A stretch of 64,000 nucleotides of DNA, taken from NCBI GenBank assembly GCA_963789825.1, contig CAWBME010000006.1:1054001-1118000 (forward strand). Direction: 5' to 3'. This document shows positions 51,864-61,588 of this stretch, piece after piece. Source of the DNA: PFL42 sp963789825 (lineage in GTDB: Bacteria > Chloroflexota > Anaerolineae > Anaerolineales > E44-bin32). Each line of letters opens with the position of its first letter. The first letter of the stretch is position 1. Under the pieces are notes generated by a model. That model saw only the letters and a list, made by a program, of their open reading frames with translations. It was not told where the DNA came from and ran no database searches. The position numbers were made by a program, and so were the translations under genes.

Positions 51864-52823
51864 CTACGCTGTCACAGGATTCAAGGGTAGGTCGCCGCGC
51901 GCCACCCGGCCGATGTTGGCAAAGCAGGCATCCATCTTCGCGATCAGCGCGTCCTTCGTCCCAGCCGAAATGTGGGGCGTGAGAACGACATTCGGCAGCC
52001 GAAGGAGCGGATGATCGGACGGAAGCGGCTCGTGCTCAAAGACGTCTAGCCCCGCCCCGGCAATCCTCCCGGATTGCAGCGCCGCCACCAGCGCCGCTTC
52101 GTCCACCAGCGGACCCCGCGCGGTGTTGATCAGCACGGCACTCGGCAACATCCGGCTCAAGGTCGCGGCGTTGATCATGTGTCGCGTTTCCGGTGTGAGC
52201 GGCACATGCAGCGAGACGATGTCGGCCTCGGCCAACAGCTCCTCGATGGCCAGGAACTGCACACCCATCGATTGGCCGACCTGCTTACGGGCCGGCTCCT
52301 TCTCGCAGGCGAGCACCAAGGCCTCGAAGGCCTGGGCGCGGCGAGCAACGGCCTCGCCGATGCGGCCGAAGCCGACAAGCGCCAGCCTCTTGCCAGCCAG
52401 CTCGAAAGAGCCCGGCCGCAGCTCCCACTGGAGCCACTCGCCGCGGCGCAGGGAAGCATCGGCGAGCGGCAGCCGCTTGAACAAGGCTAGCACCAGGAGC
52501 AGGACGTGCTCGGCGACGCCAATCGTCGTGCCCGCCGGGCACACGGCGACCGGCACGCCCAGCCTGGCGGCGGCCGCCACGTCGGTCTTCTCGTAGCCCA
52601 CGCCCTGATGCTGGATCAGGCGCAGCCGCTTGCCGGCCGCAAGAGCTTCCGCGGGGAGCGGGGTCGTTGCCACCACGACAAAGTCAGCTCCTGCAATGGC
52701 CGACTCGACCGTCTCCTCCCGACCTCGCACATGCAGCTCGAAGCCTGAAGGCAACCGTGACCGGATGATCGATTCGACCTCTGGCGGCACAGGCTCAAGA
52801 TAGACGACGCAGGGATTGGGCAT
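51864..52823 (-). CDS. D-isomer-specific 2-hydroxyacid dehydrogenase
   Basis: An intact 319-residue NAD(P)-dependent enzyme. It shows the Rossmann motif LALVGFGRIGEAVARRAQAF, the substrate arginine in INTARGPLVDEAALV, the acid-base glutamate in LDVFEHEPLPSDHPLL and the catalytic histidine in VVLTPHISAGTKDA. It reduces a 2-oxo acid such as glyoxylate, hydroxypyruvate or phosphoglycerate-like substrates, or runs in reverse. The ATG at 52,823 (MPNPCVV) is the first that fits the family length. First gene of the leftward set. Confidence 0.9.
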   Translation of the reverse strand: MPNPCVVYLEPVPPEVESIIRSRLPSGFELHVRGREETVESAIAGADFVVVATTPLPAEALAAGKRLRLIQHQGVGYEKTDVAAAARLGVPVAVCPAGTTIGVAEHVLLLVLALFKRLPLADASLRRGEWLQWELRPGSFELAGKRLALVGFGRIGEAVARRAQAFEALVLACEKEPARKQVGQSMGVQFLAIEELLAEADIVSLHVPLTPETRHMINAATLSRMLPSAVLINTARGPLVDEAALVAALQSGRIAGAGLDVFEHEPLPSDHPLLRLPNVVLTPHISAGTKDALIAKMDACFANIGRVARGDLPLNPVTA

Positions 52824-53222
52824 GAGAGACAGGCTGGCTACCCGGATGGTCCGAGCGGGAGAATTGGAGCCTGCATGCGCCTGCCAAGGAATTCGAGTTC
52901 CACCAAGAGCCTCCACTCCCTCTGGGCGTCACTGCCCCCGGAACCGTCAGGGAGCTGCCGCAATTTCAACGGGTTCGGCGAGGGACACCGAAGCGGGGCC
53001 GAGCCGGCGCGTGGCACTTGTCCGTGCCCCATGGGTTGCCCTCCGCCAACCGGAAACGCAGCGGAGTGTACACAGCCGGCATTGCATTCGCAAGATGGAG
53101 AGCGCGGGCTAGGAAGGCCAAACTCCGGCGCCCTCCGACTGCGTGGGCCGAAACGGAGCCCCAAACGTAAGCCGGCCTTGGTCCACCGTAACCCACCTTC
53201 CATCGCACCGCGCCTGTCTGGC

Positions 53223-53251
53223 TTGACTTTGCCCTTCCGCTCGCGTAGAGT
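53223..53251 (+). promoter_or_regulatory. Sigma-70-like promoter before the molybdenum-hydroxylase operon
   Basis: TTGACT (53,223-53,228) and TAGAGT (53,246-53,251) are 17 bases apart, close to the TTGACA-TATAAT consensus. It points toward the FAD-subunit gene, whose start is about 205 bases downstream. Confidence 0.5.
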
Positions 53252-53270
53252 TGTTATCAGGCAGAAAGAC

Positions 53271-53287
53271 CTTTCAACTAGTGAAAG
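53271..53287. promoter_or_regulatory. Small palindrome downstream of the promoter
   Basis: CTTTCA-ACTAG-TGAAAG, a 6-bp inverted repeat with a five-base centre, 20 bases after the -10-like element. Size and position suit a repressor operator; no regulator gene is next to it. Confidence 0.4.
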
Positions 53288-53456
53288 TGCCGAGCCGGTC
53301 ATCTGCTGGACGGCGTCCCACTGCCAAGGCGCTGCCGAGGGGTTCCAGGGAAGTCCGTTGGGTAGAGTTCCCCGCCCTGCTTAGATGATGCACCGCGATC
53401 CACCTCTACGGATCGCCTTCCAGAGTTGCGCGGCCTGCGACGGAGAGTGGTGACGG

Positions 53457-54335
53457 ATGAGACCCTTCGAATACCACGAGCCGACGTCGATCGAAGCGGC
53501 CAGTGAGCTGCTGGCGCGGCATGGGCCGGATGCGGCCGCCCTCGCCGGCGGCACAGCCCTGCTGATCGACATGCGGCACGGCGAGCTCCAACCCCACCAT
53601 GTGGTCAGCCTCTGGAAGATCCCCGGGCTGGGGAGGCTCCACGCCAACGGCGGCCTCAGGATCGGCACCTTGCTCACGGTCACGGAACTGGGGGATGCCT
53701 CGCGCCAGCCCGCTACCCTGGGATTGCGCGAAGCTGCGCACATGCTGGGCTCCTGGCAGGTGCAGAATATGGCAACGGTCGGCGGAAACATCTGCAAGGC
53801 CTCGCCTGGCGCCGACCTGGTCCCGCCGCTGCTTTGCCTGGACGCCCGGCTATCGCTCCAATCCGCAGGCAGCGAGCGTGAGGTCCCACTGGATGGCTTC
53901 CTCACCGGGCCGGATCAAACGGCTCTGCGACCCGGCGAGCTGCTGGTCGACATCCTCGTTCCTCAACCCCCTCCCCACACCGGCACAGCGTTTCTGAAGA
54001 TCATGCGCCGACAGGCACTCGACTGCTCGATCGTCTCGGTCTGCGCCCGGATTACGCTGGAGGACGATGGCCTGACCTGCAAGGAAGCCCGCATTGGCCT
54101 GGCCGCCGTCGCACCCAATCCAATCCGCGCCCCACGCGCCGAGGCCGCCCTGGCCGGGAGTCGGCTCGAGAACGAAACGATCATCGAGGCCGCCCAGCTG
54201 GCGCGCAGCGAAGCCCGCCCGATCACCGACGTGCGCGCCTCGGCGGAGTACCGCAGCCACCTGATCGGGGTTCTGCTGGAACGGGCGATCCGCAAGGCGG
54301 CCCAACGCGCGCGGGAAGGGAAGGCGAATCGATGA
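53457..54335 (+). CDS. Molybdenum hydroxylase FAD-binding subunit (XdhB/CoxM type)
   Basis: An intact 292-residue subunit of the xanthine-dehydrogenase family. The FAD-binding motif is AALAGGTALLIDMRHGELQP, and the second is ATVGGNICKASPGADLVPPL. The C-terminal CO-dehydrogenase flavoprotein domain holds FLKIMRRQALDCSIVSVCAR. It passes electrons from the iron-sulfur subunit to NAD or another acceptor. The last codons overlap the iron-sulfur subunit gene by four bases (ATGA), so the operon is tightly coupled. Confidence 0.92.
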   Translation: MRPFEYHEPTSIEAASELLARHGPDAAALAGGTALLIDMRHGELQPHHVVSLWKIPGLGRLHANGGLRIGTLLTVTELGDASRQPATLGLREAAHMLGSWQVQNMATVGGNICKASPGADLVPPLLCLDARLSLQSAGSEREVPLDGFLTGPDQTALRPGELLVDILVPQPPPHTGTAFLKIMRRQALDCSIVSVCARITLEDDGLTCKEARIGLAAVAPNPIRAPRAEAALAGSRLENETIIEAAQLARSEARPITDVRASAEYRSHLIGVLLERAIRKAAQRAREGKANR

Positions 54336-54821
54336 CCGCCTCGATGAAGATCTCACTGGACGTCAACGGGCGGACTTACGCCCTCGAGATCGAGCCGCAG
54401 GAGACCTTGCTGCACGTTCTCCGAGGGCGCCTGGGCTTGACCGGGACGAAGGCCAACTGTGAGGAAGGCGAGTGCGGCGCGTGCACCGTTCTGATGGATG
54501 GCCAGCCGGTCAACAGCTGTCTTCTGCTGGCCGCCCGCGCCCAGGGCAGCCGCATCCAGACCATCGAAGGGCCTGACACGCAAGACGGTCGGCACACGCG
54601 CCTGCAGCAGGCCTTCACCCGCGAAGGCGCCATCCAATGCGGCTACTGCAGCCCCAGGCTTCTTACTCGCTGCCGCCGCCCTGCTTGGATGCGAACCCCG
54701 CGTCCGAGCGAGGACGAGGACATCGTCTTCGCTCTGTCGGGCAACATCTGCCGCTGCACCGGCTACACCAAGATCTTCAAGGCCGTCCGACAGAGCGGCC
54801 GCCGAGGGGGTGCAACCATGA
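54332..54821 (+). CDS. Molybdenum hydroxylase 2Fe-2S subunit (XdhC/CoxS type; three frameshifts)
   Basis: About 163 residues carrying two [2Fe-2S] clusters. The plant-ferredoxin-type set is CEEGECGACTVLMDG, with a further cysteine in NSCLLLA; the second set is QCGYCSPG and CRCTGYTKI. The frame changes near 54,650, 54,705 and 54,795. Following the conserved frames gives CSPGFLLAAAALL, RPSEDEDIVFALSGNICRCT and an end at EGVQP, stop at 54,821. Its TGA overlaps the ATG of the large subunit. The apparent open-frame fusion to the large subunit is produced by these shifts. Confidence 0.87.
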
Positions 54822-57087
54822 CCCCGGAACAGATCGTTGGGCAACGGGCTCCGCGTCAGGACGCCCTGGCCAAATCGACCGGCGCCTTCATCTACGGGAT
54901 GGACTTCCAGCTACCCGGCCAGCTGTATGGAGCGATCCTGCGAAGCCCACATCCTCATGCCCTGATCCGCTCGGTGGATGCCAGCCGGGCGCGGGCGCTT
55001 GAGGGCGTCGAAGCCGTGCTCACCGCGAAGGACCTGCCTGCTGGGCTGCTGATGCCGGGCGTGGTTTGGGATCAGCCGCTTCTGGCGTCGGATCGTGTGC
55101 GTTACCATGGCGAGCCGGTCGCCGCTGTAGCGGCGCGGACGCCGGAGCTCGCCCAGCAGGCCTTGGACCTGATCGCCATCGAGTATCAGCCGCTGCCAGC
55201 CATCGTCGATGCCGAATCGGCCATGGCTGCCGAGGCGCCGCTCGTGCATGAGGCCTGGGTGTCGTACCGAGCGGAGGAGGGCCTTCTCCGAGATCGGAAT
55301 GTCTGCTGCCATGCCTCTCTCAACAAGGGCGATGTCGAGAGGGGCTTCGCTTCGGCTGATGAGATCATCGAAGGAACCTACACCACCGAGAGCGTGCATC
55401 AATCGCATGTTGAGCCCCGCGTGGCAACGGCGGTCGTGCTGGGTGGTGAGGTGCCGACGGTCTACACCAACACCCAACTCCCCTACTGGATCCGCACCAA
55501 CGTGGCGCACGTGCTGGGCGTTCCAGAGGAAGAAGTGCGGATCGTCCCCACCGGCGTCGGGGGGGCCTTCGGCTCTAAACTCTATCCGCAGATCGAGCCG
55601 ATCACCGCCCTGCTCTCCCGTGCAGCCGGGAAACCGGTGCGCCTGGTCGTTCCGCTGAGCGATGAGTTGATCGCCGGCCTGCCGCGCCACCCCACGAAGA
55701 CTCTGCATCAAGACCGGCGTCAAGCGCGATGGGACGCTGGTGGCTCTGCAGGCGACCATGTACATGGACGGCGGGGCCTACACCGGCTCGACACCCGAGA
55801 TCGCCTCCGTGGCCGTGCTTTGCCTCGCCGGCCCTTACACCACACCGAATGTCCATATCGATGTCCACGGAGTGCTGACGAACAAGACGAACTTCGGAGC
55901 CTACCGCGCGCCCGGTGGCCCGTACAGCGTCTTCGCCCTCGAGACCCATCTCGACGAGGTCGCAGCCCGGATCGGCGTCGATCCCCTCGAACTGCGCCTG
56001 AAGAATATCCTGGCGGATGGCGATGAGGCCGCCAACGGGCAAATCGTCACCTCGGTGGGGCTGCGCGAAGCCGTGGAGCGGGCCACCCAGGCCATCGACT
56101 GGCACACGCCTGCGGGGCCGAATCGCGGAAAGGGGCTCTCGCTCGGATGGTGGACGACCACGTTGCAGCTCTCAACGTCCGAAGCCCTGGTCGACGAGAA
56201 CGGCAAGGTGGTTGTCCGTGTCGGCACGAACGAGATCGGAACCGGCGCGATCATGGGCGGCGTGCGCCAGGTTGCAGCGCAGACAATGGGAGTGGACAGT
56301 CGACGATGTGGTAATTGATGTTGCGGACACCCTTTCGGGCCTGTGGGACTGGGGTTCGCAAGGTAGCCGCACGCTCTCCAACGTCGGGCGAGCCGCCCAG
56401 TTCGCCTGCCAGGATCTCCGCTTGAAGATCCTTTCGCTGGCCGAGAAGGTGCTCGAGACCGAGCGGGAGCGGCTCGATCTCGCGGGCGGGGAGGTCTACT
56501 CCATCGACAATCCCAGCGAGCGGATCACCCTGAAGGCCCTCGCCCAGCGTGCACCCGCGGGAAGCCTTCGCAGCCGGGCCGAATTGAATGCCGAGCCGGC
56601 CACCCATGACAAGTCGCGTCTGACTTCCTGCCTGTATCCAGCGTTCCACCACCCGAGCTTTCACTGCCATGCGGCCGAGGTCGAGGTCGACCCGGGGACG
56701 GGGATGACCCGTGTGCTGCGTTACGCCGCAGCGCATGACATCGGCCGAGCGATCAACCCCACCTTGATCGAAGGCCAGATCGAAGGGGGCGTCATGCAGG
56801 GGATCGGCATGGCGCTGATGGAAGAAGTGCTCTACGACGAGCGGGGGGTTCGGACGAACATCAACTGGACCGATTACAAGCTTCCGACAATCGCCGACCT
56901 GCCGGAGATCCGGGCTATCATCGTCGAACATCCCACCAACCTCGGACCGTACGGCAGCAAGGGCCTGGGCGAGTCGCCGGTCCTTCACCCACCGGCGGCG
57001 GTGGCCAATGCAATCGGCGCGGCCACCGGGAAGCGATTCCGCTCGCTGCCGATTACACCCGAGCGGGTGGCGATGGCCTCCGCGTAG
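54818..57087 (+). CDS. Molybdenum hydroxylase large (molybdopterin) subunit, xanthine-dehydrogenase family (two frameshifts)
   Basis: About 756 residues. The N-terminal fumble-domain region (GQRAPRQDALAKSTGAFIYG) precedes the cofactor domains with GVGGAFGSKLYPQIEPITAL, TNFGAYRAPGGPYSVFALET and the catalytic glutamate in GPYGSKGLGESPVLHPPAAV. The loop reads AYRAPGGP, not the AYXCSFR of true CO dehydrogenase, so a purine, aldehyde or N-heterocycle hydroxylase is more likely. The frame changes near 55,710 and 56,295. The substrate is not readable. The aminotransferase gene follows after 47 bases. Confidence 0.9.
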
Positions 57088-57134
57088 GGAGGAACGCATC
57101 GGCCGCCAGCCCAGCAGGCACGCGAGGGATAGCG

Positions 57135-58607
57135 ATGGCCAGGATGTATCACGTCGAAGTCATCAAAGCCAAAGGCGATCAGAGCGAGTTGGAGGATTTC
57201 CTGCGGACGGAGTGCCTGCCCTACTGGCGCTCGCGCGGGTTCGAGGTCAGGGTCTACTCGCGGCAGTACAGCCTGGGCGACGGACCGACCTGGCTGTTCA
57301 CCGGGATGGATCAACTCTCCGACTTTGATCGCTGGCCTGCGATGGCCACCGGCGATCCTGAAGGTCGGGCCCTGATGAAACGGCTCGAAAGCATGATCGA
57401 TGAACTGCACGCCAGCGTCATCCTGGATGTGGAGAGCCGAGGCCTGACCCAGCCGGGCATGGGCCTGACGGAAGCGAGGCAGATGCACAAGCCACCCCTG
57501 AAGCTCATGATCCCCGGCCCGATCCAGCCGGCAGACGATGTTCTGCAGGCGATGGGAGGCCCAGTTCATCCTCACTACGGGCCGGAGTGGACTGCCTTAT
57601 ACAACGAGACCCTTGAGATGCTTCAGCGCGTGTCCGGCACGCGCGGGGATGTGATGATCCTGGTTGGCTCCGGTTCATCGGCGCTGGATGCCTGCCTGGG
57701 GAGCTCGCTGTCCAGCGGTGAGCAGGTCGTGATCGGCGTCAACGGCTGGTTTGGCGAGCGCCTGGTGACGATCGCGCAGCACTACGGCCTGGATGTGATC
57801 GAGGTCAGGGCCCCTTGGGGCCAGCCTCTCGACCCGGTAGGTTTCCGCAAGGCCTTCGAAGCACACCCCCAGGCGCGCCTGGCGGCCGTCGTCCACCTGG
57901 AGACCTCAACCACGATCGTCAATCCTATCGAGCATATCGGTCCTTTGGCCGCCCAGCACGGCCGCGTGCTTCTGGTCGATGCCGTCTCGTCCTTGGGAGG
58001 CATCCCCTTGCGCATGGACGAATGGGGCATCGGGCTGTGTGCCTCCGCCTCGCAGAAATGCCTGGGCGCGCCGCCCGGCCTGGCGACCGTAGCGGTCTCG
58101 CCTTCCGCCTGGGAGCTGATCGATCGCACTCCGGACAAGGGCCACGGTTGGTACCTCAACCTGCGCGTTTGGCGGCAGTACGCATCGGACTGGGCGGGGT
58201 GGCACCCCTTCCCGATCACCATGGCAACGAACAACGTCTTGGCGCTGCGCGTCGGGCTGCAAGGGCTGCTCGCCGAAGGTATTGAACGCCGGATGGAGCG
58301 ATACCGGACTCTGGCGCTGCGCCTGAGGGATGGCCTTCGCCAGATCGGGCTGCAACCCTACACAGCCGACACGTTGATGGCGCCAGTTCTGACCGCGGCC
58401 TATGGCCCTCCCGGAGTTGCCACCGGCGAGATCGTCAGCTACATGGCCGAAGTCCACCACACCAAGATCGCCGGTGGCCTGGGGGATCAGCTCAAAGACA
58501 AGATCTTCCGCATCGGCCACATGTCCCCCACGGTCGGCGAGGCCGACATCGACCTGCTCTTGGAGCAGCTGGCAGCCTTCACCCCAGATTGGCGCAAGGC
58601 AGCCTGA
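57135..58607 (+). CDS. Class V aminotransferase (alanine-glyoxylate/PucG-like) with N-terminal extra domain
   Basis: An intact 490-residue protein. Residues ~118-490 are a class V aminotransferase: LMIPGPIQPADDVLQAMGGP at its start, the substrate loop ILVGSGSSALDACLGSSLSS, and the PLP lysine in CASASQKCLGAPPGLATVAV. Typical members (AGT, PucG ureidoglycine-glyoxylate aminotransferase) have about 380 residues and start at this point. The first ~110 residues (HVEVIKAKGDQSELEDFLRT, LFTGMDQLSDFDRWPAM) look like a ferredoxin-like/dimeric alpha-beta-barrel domain. It follows the molybdenum hydroxylase on the same strand, so the hydroxylation product or a breakdown product may be its substrate. Confidence 0.87.
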   Translation: MARMYHVEVIKAKGDQSELEDFLRTECLPYWRSRGFEVRVYSRQYSLGDGPTWLFTGMDQLSDFDRWPAMATGDPEGRALMKRLESMIDELHASVILDVESRGLTQPGMGLTEARQMHKPPLKLMIPGPIQPADDVLQAMGGPVHPHYGPEWTALYNETLEMLQRVSGTRGDVMILVGSGSSALDACLGSSLSSGEQVVIGVNGWFGERLVTIAQHYGLDVIEVRAPWGQPLDPVGFRKAFEAHPQARLAAVVHLETSTTIVNPIEHIGPLAAQHGRVLLVDAVSSLGGIPLRMDEWGIGLCASASQKCLGAPPGLATVAVSPSAWELIDRTPDKGHGWYLNLRVWRQYASDWAGWHPFPITMATNNVLALRVGLQGLLAEGIERRMERYRTLALRLRDGLRQIGLQPYTADTLMAPVLTAAYGPPGVATGEIVSYMAEVHHTKIAGGLGDQLKDKIFRIGHMSPTVGEADIDLLLEQLAAFTPDWRKAA

Positions 58608-58658
58608 TCGTCCATTGGGCTGGCTGACGCTTCCGACGACGCCTTCGAGGAGGAAGAA

Positions 58659-59426
58659 ATGACGGAGCGACCGCTGGACAACCGGGTAGCCCTGGTCACA
58701 GGCGCCTACCGCAACCTGGGCGCAGTCACGGCAGAGACCCTGGCGCGCTACGGCGCCTCGGTGATCGTCAACGACCTGGACAAGCCGGAGCTTGCCACCC
58801 ACGGAGAAGCGTTGATCGAGCGACTCCGTGCTCACGATGTGCAGGCGGTGGCGATCCCGGCGAACCTCTCCCAGTCCTCCGAGGTCAAGCGGCTTTGTGA
58901 GCAGGCGCTAGCAGCTTATGGTCGGGTTGACATCGTTGTCAACAACGCCGGGCCGTTCAACATGGATCCCTATGTCTCGCTCGAGGAATCGACATGGGAT
59001 CTAATCCTGAACGTGAACCTCAAGGCGGTCTACTTGACCGCCAAGTACCTTGCCCCGCAGATGAAGGCCAACGGATGGGGTCGGATTGTCAACATGTGCG
59101 CCGGATCGGCCTTCATCCGCAATCACAACGCCTATACCCTCGCCAAGGCAGGCGTGCAGGTGATCACCGAGTCGCTGGCGCTGGAGCTTGGGCCGGAGAT
59201 CACCGTCAACGCCGTCTCACCCGGGCAGATCTACGAGAGCCTCCCCGACATCCATGCATTCGATCCCACCTTTGGCGAGCGCTACCTGGAACGCACACCG
59301 GCTAAGAAGCTGATCCGCCGCGCCGAGGTCGCCGAGATGATTGCCCTGTTCTGCATGCCAAGCAGCGGGACGATTACCGGCGTCACGATCCGGCTTGACG
59401 GCGGGGCAGAGATCCCCCGCTTCTGA
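58659..59426 (+). CDS. SDR-family oxidoreductase with replaced catalytic serine
   Basis: An intact 255-residue short-chain dehydrogenase: cofactor motif TGAYRNLG, NNAG in DIVVNNAGPFNM, YxxxK in NAYTLAKAGVQVITES, and the usual end ITGVTIRLDGGAEIPRF. The position 12-13 residues before the tyrosine, normally serine, reads Met-Cys in RIVNMCAGSAF; a serine lies only nine residues before it. So activity may be altered or a different Ser may serve. AGGAGGAAG precedes the ATG. It closes the rightward operon after the aminotransferase gene (51-base gap) and converges on the peptide-importer operon. Confidence 0.87.
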   Translation: MTERPLDNRVALVTGAYRNLGAVTAETLARYGASVIVNDLDKPELATHGEALIERLRAHDVQAVAIPANLSQSSEVKRLCEQALAAYGRVDIVVNNAGPFNMDPYVSLEESTWDLILNVNLKAVYLTAKYLAPQMKANGWGRIVNMCAGSAFIRNHNAYTLAKAGVQVITESLALELGPEITVNAVSPGQIYESLPDIHAFDPTFGERYLERTPAKKLIRRAEVAEMIALFCMPSSGTITGVTIRLDGGAEIPRF

Positions 59427-59629
59427 CTTCCGCTCCAGGAGCAAGCCCCTCCTCCCTCCATCGGCACTTCGATCGAGGGCCTGATGGGCGTGTCCGTTCC
59501 GCCTTTCGCAGGGAAGGCTCAGGCCTGGGCGGGGCGCCGAGGTGGACTGGGACGGCCGTCGGTGGCGCCGGCATCCGGCCGGCGTTCGCGCCGCTGCCCG
59601 CCCGCCCAGGGGGTCGCCGGGAAGGGTTC

Positions 59630-60614
59630 TCAGCCCGGTGGGATAGAGACGGCTGACTCGGGCTGGAACTTCGGGTGTTCCCTGGCCAAGCGGCAGGCCA
59701 CCCGGTGTTCATCCCCTAGATGGTAGTTCGGCACCGGCTGCCGACACTCCTCCAGCACGAGTGTGCAACGATCCTGCAGCGGGCAGCCTGCCACCAGCGT
59801 CCTGGCGGTCGGGGTCTCCCCGCCGAGCAGGATGCGGTTGCGCTTGACCGTTGGGTCAGGGATGGGGATGGCGGAGAGCAGCGCCTGGGTGTAGACGTGT
59901 GTCGGATCGTCGAACACGTCCTCCGTCCGGCCCTGCTCGACGATCCGTCCGAGATACATCACCATCACCCGATCACAGAGATGGCGGATGGTGCTCAAGT
60001 CGTGCGAGATGAAGATGTACGAGAGATCGAACTCGCGCTGGAGTTTCTTGAGAAGTACGATCACGTGGATACGCAGCGACATATCCAACGACGAGGTCGG
60101 CTCGTCCAGGATCACAAGCTTCGGCGTCGTCATCATCGCCCGTGCCACGCCCACCCGCTGCTTCTGGCCCCCGCTCAGTTGATGCGGTAGCCGATCCAGG
60201 TGCTCTCGCTTCCAGGTTGACCCGCAGGATTGCCTCGTCGAGTTGGCTGTCGCCCGTGTACAGGCCGTGGAGCTGGAGCGGCTCGCGCAGCGTCCGGCGC
60301 ACCGAAAAACGCGGGTTGAGCGATTCGTTCGGATCCTGAAAGACCATCTGGAAGTCCCTACGCCGCGCCCGCACGCGGTTGCGGGGGACTGCGGTCAGGT
60401 CCGTGCCCTCGAACTCGATCGTCCCGCGGGTGACCTCCTCCAGCCGCAGGATACAGCGGGCGGTTGTGCTCTTGCCGCAGCCGCTCTCACCCACCAGGCC
60501 CACCGCCTCGCCCGGGTATACGTCAAAGGTCACGCCGTTAACGGCGTGGATCGTGCTGCGGCCCTCCCGATAGTGCTTGTGCAGGTCGCGAACGCGCAGC
60601 AGGGGGTCGGTCAT
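59630..60614 (-). CDS. Oligopeptide/dipeptide ABC transporter ATPase, OppF/DppF type (one frameshift)
   Basis: About 328 residues. It starts MTDPLLRVRDLHKHYREGRS; Walker A is GESGCGKST, the Q-loop region MVFQDPNESLNPRF. The frame changes near 60,205, restoring LDRLPHQLSGGQKQRVGVAR, Walker B LVILDEPTSSLD and the switch His in FISHDLS. The C-terminal OppF domain (GETPTARTLVAGCPLQDRCT) is present, with its cysteine cluster. It overlaps the end of the other ATPase gene by four bases. Last gene of the importer operon in this window. Confidence 0.92.
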
Positions 60615-61588
60615 GCCGCCTCCTGGTTGCGCAAGTGGCAGAAGACCACGTGATCCTCCGAGAGCCACCGCGCCTCCGGTCGCCGGACCCAACATGCTTC
60701 CAAGACCTGCGGGCAACGGTTGGCGAAGCGGCAGCCGGGGTTGTCGTAGTCGATGCTGGCGAAGGCGATCGCTTTCGAGGTGTCCAGGTCTCTCGCCTCG
60801 TCGACGCGCAGGATGCTGCCCAGCAAGCGCTCCGTGTAGGGATGGCTCGGTCGCTGAAACAGCTCGAGCACCCCGGCCTGTTCCATGATCTGGCCGGCGT
60901 ACATCACGGCCACACGCTGACACACTTCGCTGACCACGCCCAGGTCGTGGGTGATCAGGAGGAGTGAGGCCCCGGCTTCCGCCTGGACCTCCTTGATCAA
61001 TTCGAAGATCTGGGCCTGGATGGTCACGTCCAGCCCGGTCGTCGGCTCGTCGGCGATGAGCAAGGCAGGCTGACAGGCAAGCATGATGGCGATCAGCACC
61101 CGCTGCGCCATCCCGCCGCTCAGTTGATGCGGGTAGGCCCTGGCCCGAGCTTCGGCATCCGAGATGCCGACATGCTGCAACAGCGCGATCGACCGGCGGC
61201 GTGCCTCGGCGCTCGGCAGATCCTGGTGAAGCTCCAGAGCTCTGGCAACCTGGTCGCCGGCCCGCATCAACGGGTTGAGCGAGGCGCGCGGGTTCTGGAA
61301 AATCATGGCGATCTTTGAGCCGCGCACCTGCCGCATCTCGGACTCCGACAGCGCCAGCAGGTCCCGGCCGTCGAACAGGATCTTCCCCTCGGAGGCAGTG
61401 GCGGCTGGCGGGAGCAAGTGCATGATCGCCAGGGCGGTCATCGTCTTGCCGGAGCCACTCTCCCCCACCAGCCCCATCACCTCGTTCGGCCGCACATCGA
61501 AGTTGACATCCAGCAGAACCGAGCGCGAGCGTTCGTGATCCCGGATGTCCAGTCGCAAGGCGCGGACCTGCAACAGAGGCTCGGGCAT
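60611..61588 (-). CDS. Oligopeptide/dipeptide ABC transporter ATPase, OppD/DppD type
   Basis: An intact 325-residue ATPase: Walker A GESGSGKT, signature LSGGMAQRV, Walker B LLIADEPTTGLD, switch His in LITHDLG, and the OppD C-terminal cysteine motif NPGCRFANRCPQVLEACWVR. It pairs with the OppF-type ATPase to drive the two permeases upstream. Its start overlaps the end of the DppC-type gene by one base and its end overlaps the next gene by four, so the set is one operon. Confidence 0.94.
   Translation of the reverse strand: MPEPLLQVRALRLDIRDHERSRSVLLDVNFDVRPNEVMGLVGESGSGKTMTALAIMHLLPPAATASEGKILFDGRDLLALSESEMRQVRGSKIAMIFQNPRASLNPLMRAGDQVARALELHQDLPSAEARRRSIALLQHVGISDAEARARAYPHQLSGGMAQRVLIAIMLACQPALLIADEPTTGLDVTIQAQIFELIKEVQAEAGASLLLITHDLGVVSEVCQRVAVMYAGQIMEQAGVLELFQRPSHPYTERLLGSILRVDEARDLDTSKAIAFASIDYDNPGCRFANRCPQVLEACWVRRPEARWLSEDHVVFCHLRNQEAA

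Larger units (their letters stand above)
52824..53456. other. Divergent promoter region of the molybdenum-hydroxylase locus
   Basis: About 630 bases between the leftward dehydrogenase and the rightward FAD-subunit gene. Short open frames cross it on both strands, but none looks real. It holds the promoter-like and palindromic sites listed separately. Confidence 0.5.

Noticed and set aside
54332..56026. Apparent fusion of the iron-sulfur subunit with the molybdopterin subunit in one open frame
   Set aside because: Three frame changes in the iron-sulfur gene create it. The conserved frame ends at EGVQP at 54,821, and the large subunit starts at an overlapping ATG.
53457..57087. Aerobic CO dehydrogenase (CoxMSL)
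   Set aside because: The active-site loop reads AYRAPGGP rather than the AYXCSFR motif of true CO dehydrogenases.
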